Shown piece by piece: positions 7,298 through 11,880 of a DNA stretch of 11,880 nt. Each line of letters starts with the position of its first letter. Within the stretch, counting starts at the first letter, position 1. The notes beneath the pieces are model-generated. The model ran no database searches. It was not told the origin of the DNA and saw nothing but the letters and a program-made list of their open reading frames with translations. Made by a program: the position numbers and the translations under genes. The DNA comes from HGM04593 sp045578665 (lineage in GTDB: Bacteria; Bacteroidota; Bacteroidia; Bacteroidales; Bacteroidaceae), in contig JAZNKR010000159.1 in NCBI GenBank assembly GCA_045578665.1, forward strand, positions 1 to 11,880, read 5' to 3'.

Positions 7298-7990
7298 TTA
7301 TATAAATGTGGCGAAAATGATTGCGGCAGCCACTGTCATGCAACCTGCCACAGCTACCGACAGGCTGCTCATTGCACCTTCTATCTCTCCCATCTTCATT
7401 GCTTTTGCCGTTCCCATCACGTGCGATGCCGTTCCGATGGCAATGCCTTTGGCTATCGGGTTGGTGATGCCTGTGAGTTTGCAGATGATGTCGCCTGCTA
7501 TGTTACCGAAGAGTCCTGTGATGACGATGGAAGCTACGGTTATCGACACGTAGCCCGACAGCTCTTCGGCAAGACCTATGCCTATGGCTGTGGTGATGGA
7601 TTTGGGCAGCAGGGTAACGTATTCGTAGTGGTTGAGCCCGAAGAGCAGTGCCATGATGAAGATGGTGGTGAGGCTTGTGAGCACTCCCGATGCAATACCT
7701 ATGAATATGGCTGTGCTGTTATTCTTCAGCTGCTTGAACTGCTCGTAGAGCGGGATTGCCAGGCACACCGTTGCCGGGGTAAGCAGGTAGTTTAGGTACT
7801 TTGTGCTGTTGTAGTACGATTCGTAGTCGATGCCCGATGCGAGCAGGATGATTATCGTAAGTGCAATTGCTATCAGCAATGGGTTGAATATAAATAAGTT
7901 TATGCGGCGTTTGATGATTACGCCCACAAAGTATGCGCTGATGCTGAGTACAATGCCGAAGTATGCCGATTGTGAAATGAATTCTCTCAT
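7298..7990 (-). CDS. lrgB: LrgB family membrane protein
   Basis: This is a 230-residue polytopic inner-membrane protein of the LrgB/CidB family (the same fold region occurs in plastid PLGG1, a glycolate/glycerate carrier, and in Bacillus PftB of the pyruvate system). Family signatures are visible: NPLLIAI (36-42), LNYLLTPATVCLAIPLYEQ (66-84), LLPKSITTAIGIGLAEELSG (127-146) and GIAIGTASHVMGTAKAMKMG (182-201). The length is normal for the family. The frame stays open far upstream of the real start, but homology begins at the ATG at 7988-7990, which overlaps the lrgA stop as ATGA and implies translational coupling. It is the last gene of the GH127-DUF554-lrgA-lrgB unit. Either role known for relatives is possible: modulation of murein hydrolases, or small organic acid transport with LrgA. 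Confidence 0.92.
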   Translation of the reverse strand: MREFISQSAYFGIVLSISAYFVGVIIKRRINLFIFNPLLIAIALTIIILLASGIDYESYYNSTKYLNYLLTPATVCLAIPLYEQFKQLKNNSTAIFIGIASGVLTSLTTIFIMALLFGLNHYEYVTLLPKSITTAIGIGLAEELSGYVSITVASIVITGLFGNIAGDIICKLTGITNPIAKGIAIGTASHVMGTAKAMKMGEIEGAMSSLSVAVAGCMTVAAAIIFATFI

Positions 7991-8346
7991 TTTTTCTGTC
8001 GGTTTTTCAGTTTGATGATATATTGGGTAACGTGCCCTGCCACTGCGGTTACCGTAATTGTGCTCAGCAGTGTGATTGCGACGAAGGCGACGAGAAAATC
8101 CTGCATCGTCCTCCACGACTCCAACAACCCTACGGCAGGGGCAATGAAGAGCAGCGGCATTATTTCTATAAGGAATTTGCCGGTCTCTTTTATGGCAGAC
8201 AGCTTCATCCACCCCGTGAGCAGTGCAACGAGAAGCAGCATCATGCCATAGATGCTGGCGGGTATGGGCAGAGGGATTATTCTGTTGAGCAGTTCCCCGA
8301 CGAAGGTGAATGTGAGTATTATTGTGGTCTGTGCTATGTATTTCAT
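7987..8346 (-). CDS. lrgA: LrgA/CidA family holin-like membrane protein
   Basis: This 119-residue protein has four likely transmembrane segments (about 3-20, 28-46, 58-76 and 84-106) and a basic C-terminus (KLKNRQKK). The stretch IPLPIPASIYGMMLLLVALL (24-43) matches the conserved P-[IL]-P-[GA]-S-[IV]-x-G-[ML] signature of the LrgA/CidA family, and IMPLLFIAPAVGLL (62-75) matches the second conserved block. Length is typical. The start at 8346 overlaps the DUF554 stop by 4 bases and its TGA overlaps the lrgB ATG, so all three should be co-translated. LrgA usually acts with LrgB as a two-part complex. No LytSR-type two-component system is visible nearby. Confidence 0.92.
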   Translation of the reverse strand: MKYIAQTTIILTFTFVGELLNRIIPLPIPASIYGMMLLLVALLTGWMKLSAIKETGKFLIEIMPLLFIAPAVGLLESWRTMQDFLVAFVAITLLSTITVTAVAGHVTQYIIKLKNRQKK

Positions 8347-9023
8347 CCGATAAGTGAACGTATGAGGAAATATATTCCGGGGACAATGAGTGATGGCAGC
8401 ATATTTACTGTCCTGCACTCCTTTATCTTCAGTATCGAGAGTCCTGTACACACAATGAGCACTCCGCCGACAATCGATATCTCTCTGATGAGAGGTTGCG
8501 AGAGCACTTCGCCGAAGTTGAGTGTGAGCAGATATATCGATCCCTGCCACAGCAACAGCACAGGAGCTGCGAATATTACTCCTACCCCGTAGGTGGCTGA
8601 TAGCACTATCGAGGTGACGAAGTCGAGTGTGGCATTGGTGATGAGGAATGTCTCGTCGCCATACAGGGCACTCATCATGGGACCTACTATGGATAGTGTG
8701 CCTATGCAATAGAGCAGCACACCGGTGGTGAGACCTTCGGCTGTACCCGAGGCACCTTTCTTGTTAAGTGCCTTTTTCAACCGTTCGTCCAGCTTGAGCA
8801 TTGTTCCTGCAAGTGAGCCGACGGCAAGGCTGATGATGAACAGTACAGGGAATTCGCTGTCGTTCATTCGGGTGATGGCTGCGTTGAAGCCGAGTGCAAG
8901 GCAGGCAAGCCCGAGAGCGTTGAAGAGTGCTGTGCTGTACTCCTCTTTTATACCTTTCTTCAGCAGGGCGCCAATGAGGCTGCCCGCAACTATCGTTGCA
9001 GTGTTTATAAGTGTTCCGGTCAT
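8343..9023 (-). CDS. DUF554 family membrane protein
   Basis: This 226-residue inner-membrane protein belongs to the YdfK/YqgA (DUF554) family, whose substrate is unknown and which is often described as a possible transporter. It begins MTGTLINTATIVAGSLIGAL, the usual DUF554 start. A conserved core follows: GTMLKLDERLKKAL, GLTTGVLLYCIGTLSIVGPM and LDFVTSIVLSATYGVGVIFA. Seven or so hydrophobic segments and a length near 225-230 residues fit the family. It starts 7 bp after the GH127 stop and ends in a 4-bp overlap with lrgA, placing it within the same operon. The family call is firm. The function is open; the context favours cooperation with LrgAB in the membrane. Confidence 0.9.
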   Translation of the reverse strand: MTGTLINTATIVAGSLIGALLKKGIKEEYSTALFNALGLACLALGFNAAITRMNDSEFPVLFIISLAVGSLAGTMLKLDERLKKALNKKGASGTAEGLTTGVLLYCIGTLSIVGPMMSALYGDETFLITNATLDFVTSIVLSATYGVGVIFAAPVLLLWQGSIYLLTLNFGEVLSQPLIREISIVGGVLIVCTGLSILKIKECRTVNMLPSLIVPGIYFLIRSLIG

Positions 9024-9030
9024 GTTCTGG

Positions 9031-11517
9031 TTATTCTATCGTAGCTTCCAATATTCCCACCGCTGCATCCTTTGTGGGGGTGATGTGCAGTAGCAGTGCG
9101 TCTGTCTCTATCTCTTCGGCAGGGTGTACCATGTTGAATTGGTCGCCGGCTGTGCCGAAACTGTCGGTTACGTAGTGCCTGAATTCGTGCCATTTGCCAT
9201 CTTTGCGGTATTCCATTCTCCACGATGTGGGGTATTTCACTCCGCCGTTGTCGTTGTACCAATATATCGATACGCTCTCTATCTTCTGTCTCTTCTTCAG
9301 TGTTATTTCCACTTGCTGCTCTTTGCCTGTCTGCGGCCAGCTTGTCCAACGGGGTATGCTCTTGTCTGCCGAACTTGAGGGATGTTTGCCATCGGCTATG
9401 GCTGTCTCGTCGTCGTCCCTGTATGTGTATGTGGCTTTTACGCTGGAGATGTTGCCTTTTAGCATCGGTGTGCTCATGCGGACAGTCTCTGCATCGCGGG
9501 CAAACCATGTGTTCATGGCTTTGTCGCCGCGGTTGTTCCATGCATAGTATGGGATAAGGGTGAGTGTGGCAGGCTCTTCCTCGCAGTCGGTGGCTACCGA
9601 GGCGGCAACCTCGAGTGCGGGGATGCTCTTCATTATACCTTCCCCGAAAATCTTTACCTTCTCCTTTTCGTCGGTCGAGGGTATGAAGTATTGCGATACG
9701 GGGTGCAGGTTGTCGGCAGTCTCGGCGCAATAAACGAGCGGACCGCGTGTAATGCACACCCTGTTGCTGTCGGCTTTCACCCTTTCGTCGGCAATGGAGT
9801 AGCGCATGGACATTGGTAGTTGCAGCTCTATCCTGTCGCCTTTGTTCCATTTGCGTCTGATGGGCAAGAATCCGTCAATGGGCTTGTTCTTTATCTCTTT
9901 CCCGTTTACTTTGGCAGTTGCACTTGCAGTGCTGCCGTCGATATATCTGTATAGCTCGCCAGCTACGAAACGGTCGCTCGTGCACCATGTGGGAATGCGC
10001 ATCCACATTGTGAATTCCGTGTTCTCTCTCTCCGGGGTAATTTCTATGGAAACATTCCCGTCAAACGGGTAACCGGTCTTTTGTGCGAGGTGTATCTTGC
10101 CGTTTGCAAGCACAATCTCAGTGGTGCTGCCGGCATATAGGGCGCAGAATATGTCGCTGTCGGTGTGTGAATATATCATGCCCGGAATTTGAGGGATGAG
10201 ACGTGCGAGGTTCGATGGGCAGCAGGCTGTGCCGAACCACGGCGAGCGTCCTGCACGTCCGTGGTTGAAAGTCTTGCGTCCGTCGGCTTCGAGCGGGTTG
10301 ACATAGAAGAATTTGTTTCCTTCGAGATTTACCCCTGCAAGTACGTTGTTGTAGAGCGAAACCTCCGCAACGTCGATATATTTCGCATTTGCCGACATCA
10401 GGAACATACGGTAGTTGAAGAAAACGTTGCCCACTGCCGAACATGTCTCGTCGTATGTATCTTTGTTTGGCAGCAGGTAGTCGGGGCCGAAGCCCTCAAT
10501 GTTGGGCACAGCTCCGAGTCCGCCGGTGATGTGCATCTTCTTGTCCACAATGTCGTGCCATATTGCTTCCAGGGCAGGAATAAACGTGGTGTCGCCGGTG
10601 GTGGCTGCAATGTCTGCCATGCCCGAATAGAGATATGTGGCACGTACCGCATGACCCACAGCTCTCCTTTGTTCGCGTGCGGGCAGATGTTGCTGGGCAT
10701 ATTCGGGAGTGGTTATATTTATTCCGTCGGGGCGGTAGGTTACACCGCGTATGTCAATGAAGCGTTTCGCCATATTCAGGTATAAGGTGTCGCCTGTGAC
10801 TTGATACATCTTCACAAGGGCGAGCTCTATCTCCTGGTGTCCGGGTGCCTGGTTCACAGGATTGCCGTCGTTGTATGCGCTGTCGCCTTCGAAGAATACT
10901 CTGTTTATGTGGCGGGCGCTCTTTTCGGCAATGTCGAGCCATTTGCGCTTGCCGGTGGCGCGGTAATATGCAATGGCACCTTCGTACATGTGTCCCATGT
11001 TGTAGAGTTCGTGGCTGAAGAGTACGTTGCTGTATGGTCTTTCGCCGGTGCCCCATCTGTTGCGTGGGTTGTGCAGTTCCTTGCCTACAATGTGGTGCTC
11101 GTAGAGATAACCGTCGGGTGCTTGCGCCTCGCCTATGATGTCTATAATATCGTCCATCTGCTTTTCGAGAGTTTCGTCCTTTTCTATGGTAAGAAGGTAT
11201 GCTGCACCTTCCATCACCTTGAAGAGGTCCGATGATACATAGAAAGCGAGAGGTATCAGTTTCTCACTTTTTTCGCCGCGCAGATAGGCTGCTGTGCGGC
11301 GCAGGTTCTCCACGGCAGTCTCTGTCTTGCCCAACGCAAATGGAACGAGTGTTTTTTTCTGTGTCTGTAGGCGTGGAAGCCAGAAGTTGTCGTTGAGTGT
11401 TACCTTTTCGAACGAGACAGATGTGAGCGGTTGTTCGCTTTTTTCTATCTTTTGTTGGCAGGATGACAATGCGATAATTGCCACCATTGCTGCCGTCAGC
11501 ATATTGTAGAGTTTCAT
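9031..11517 (-). CDS. GH127 beta-L-arabinofuranosidase-type lipoprotein
   Basis: This is an 828-residue predicted lipoprotein glycoside hydrolase. The signal peptide ends in a lipobox, ALSSC, with lipidated C20, so the enzyme is anchored in the periplasm or on the surface. From about residue 37 (VTLNDNFWLPRLQ) to about 640 it follows the GH127 (alpha/alpha)6-barrel family. Compared with the Bifidobacterium enzyme HypBA1, the active-site set is present: E341 (in NIEGFGPDYLLP) matches the general acid/base Glu. E357 and C359 (YDETCSAVG) and C432-C433 (TACCPSNLAR) match the zinc ligands, one of these Cys being the nucleophile. The family usually releases beta-L-arabinofuranose from plant hydroxyproline-rich glycoproteins or pectin; some members cleave aceric acid from RG-II, so the exact substrate is uncertain. 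Residues ~685-828 form an extra C-terminal domain, probably a discoidin-like sugar-binding module. It is the first gene of the operon with DUF554 and lrgAB. Confidence 0.9.
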   Translation of the reverse strand: MKLYNMLTAAMVAIIALSSCQQKIEKSEQPLTSVSFEKVTLNDNFWLPRLQTQKKTLVPFALGKTETAVENLRRTAAYLRGEKSEKLIPLAFYVSSDLFKVMEGAAYLLTIEKDETLEKQMDDIIDIIGEAQAPDGYLYEHHIVGKELHNPRNRWGTGERPYSNVLFSHELYNMGHMYEGAIAYYRATGKRKWLDIAEKSARHINRVFFEGDSAYNDGNPVNQAPGHQEIELALVKMYQVTGDTLYLNMAKRFIDIRGVTYRPDGINITTPEYAQQHLPAREQRRAVGHAVRATYLYSGMADIAATTGDTTFIPALEAIWHDIVDKKMHITGGLGAVPNIEGFGPDYLLPNKDTYDETCSAVGNVFFNYRMFLMSANAKYIDVAEVSLYNNVLAGVNLEGNKFFYVNPLEADGRKTFNHGRAGRSPWFGTACCPSNLARLIPQIPGMIYSHTDSDIFCALYAGSTTEIVLANGKIHLAQKTGYPFDGNVSIEITPERENTEFTMWMRIPTWCTSDRFVAGELYRYIDGSTASATAKVNGKEIKNKPIDGFLPIRRKWNKGDRIELQLPMSMRYSIADERVKADSNRVCITRGPLVYCAETADNLHPVSQYFIPSTDEKEKVKIFGEGIMKSIPALEVAASVATDCEEEPATLTLIPYYAWNNRGDKAMNTWFARDAETVRMSTPMLKGNISSVKATYTYRDDDETAIADGKHPSSSADKSIPRWTSWPQTGKEQQVEITLKKRQKIESVSIYWYNDNGGVKYPTSWRMEYRKDGKWHEFRHYVTDSFGTAGDQFNMVHPAEEIETDALLLHITPTKDAAVGILEATIE

Positions 11518-11537
11518 CTTGTGTTATTTTTCCACTG

Positions 11538-11571
11538 CAAAGATACTAACAAACGAGCGAGAAATATCAAA
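11538..11571 (-). promoter_or_regulatory. Promoter of the GH127-DUF554-lrgAB operon
   Basis: On the minus strand, TATCTTTG (complement of 11538-11545) is a perfect Bacteroidetes -7 box. TTTG (complement of 11568-11571) lies 22 bases upstream as a -33 candidate. The box ends 20 bp before the GH127 ATG, so the leader would be very short. No other promoter of this quality is seen between the four genes. Confidence 0.55.
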
Positions 11572-11630
11572 CTTGTTTGAATATTTTTCACAGCGAGTGC
11601 AGTGTATCTTCGAGATTTACCTCAAAGATA
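11563..11630. repeat. Two adjacent hairpin-forming repeats upstream of GH127
   Basis: The first hairpin is AATATCAAAC (11563-11572) and its near-complement (11575-11585), a 2-base loop with one bulge. The second is TATCTTCGAG (11605-11614) with CTCAAAGATA (11621-11630), 9 of 10 paired. The motif AAAGATA also recurs in the promoter (11539-11545) and can pair with GTATCTT (11604-11610). Together they make a structured block over and behind the promoter. It resembles short palindromic intergenic repeats I associate with Bacteroidales genomes, but copy number cannot be seen from one window. Confidence 0.45.
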
Positions 11631-11880
11631 GCGAAAGGCGAAAGAAGAAAAGACGAACTTGCTTGATTTTTTAACGAACTATTGTCATTTATCTTCGATA
11701 AAAGAATCTGTTCTCGGTGGTTTGTTCCCATTCAATCAAAAAGAATTTGGAAAATATGAAATAATAGCCTTTTAATAGTTGGGATTATGTGAAAAGGAGT
11801 CTCTTAAAAATAGATAATAATTTATTACTGTCCGGTAAAAATTACTAATTGTTTTTGGCTAAACAGTATTTATTTAATGG
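11631..11880. other. AT-rich sequence with no recognisable gene
   Basis: This is upstream flank of the GH127 operon up to the window edge. Both strands are rich in stops; I found no protein-like frame, tRNA or clear terminator. The end of the window (CTGTCCGGTAAAAATTAC, about 11828-11845) is compositionally distinct and could be the edge of a further repeat or insertion element, but nothing here proves it. Confidence 0.35.

Noticed and set aside
7991..8386. Upstream extension of the lrgB frame to 8386
   Set aside because: The extra 130 or so residues overlap lrgA out of frame and are His/Arg-rich. LrgB homology starts at the ATG at 7990, which also forms the ATGA junction.
9020..9850. 276-codon minus-strand frame overlapping the GH127 gene
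   Set aside because: It is an Arg/His-rich off-frame shadow of the GH127 coding sequence, without domain features.
1..11880. CRISPR array, tRNA, rRNA, phage or conjugative genes, susC/susD
   Set aside because: No regularly spaced direct repeats, cloverleaf-like segments or matching protein frames were seen on either strand.

Overview
The window looks like a chromosomal stretch of a gut-type Bacteroidales bacterium (Bacteroides/Prevotella/Muribaculaceae range; genus not resolvable by eye). The reasons are: no Shine-Dalgarno sequences before the starts; -7 boxes of the Bacteroidetes type (TAnnTTTG) before several genes; a C-terminal tail of the Bacteroidales secreted-protein type on a giant M60 peptidase; a GH127 lipoprotein; and a 3' transposase fragment of IS5 type.

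Layout. Positions 1-660 are a scrap zone. It holds the last 41 codons of an IS5-like transposase (+), an orphan intrinsic terminator (-), one lone copy of a 23-bp repeat, and a frameshifted DUF2442 pseudogene (+). All intact genes that follow lie on the minus strand. In transcription order, from right to left, they are: GH127 lipoprotein (9031-11517), DUF554 membrane protein (8343-9023), LrgA (7987-8346), LrgB (7298-7990), a 307-bp gap filled mostly by a 187-bp foldback element, a 1532-residue M60 mucin-type metallopeptidase (2392-6990), a 384-bp gap with a possible gene relic, and a DUF389 membrane protein (664-2007).

How the genes work together. GH127, DUF554, lrgA and lrgB are spaced 7 bp, -4 bp and -4 bp (two ATGA overlaps), so they are very probably one operon driven by a promoter just upstream of GH127. 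This joins a surface or periplasmic arabinofuranosidase-type enzyme to an LrgAB pair and a DUF554 protein. LrgAB relatives are holin-like proteins or small-acid transporters, so a role in uptake or efflux of a sugar-derived metabolite is a reasonable but untested idea. The M60 peptidase is a separate unit. Its best promoter lies inside the foldback element, with the -33 motif in the terminal repeat and the -7 box in the only asymmetric segment, so its mRNA would begin with a long hairpin leader. DUF389 has its own -7 box and a hairpin at its stop codon.

The strongest candidates for something undescribed are the GH127-DUF554-LrgA-LrgB operon and the promoter-carrying foldback element in front of the M60 gene. 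No CRISPR array, tRNA, rRNA, susC/susD pair or phage gene is visible.
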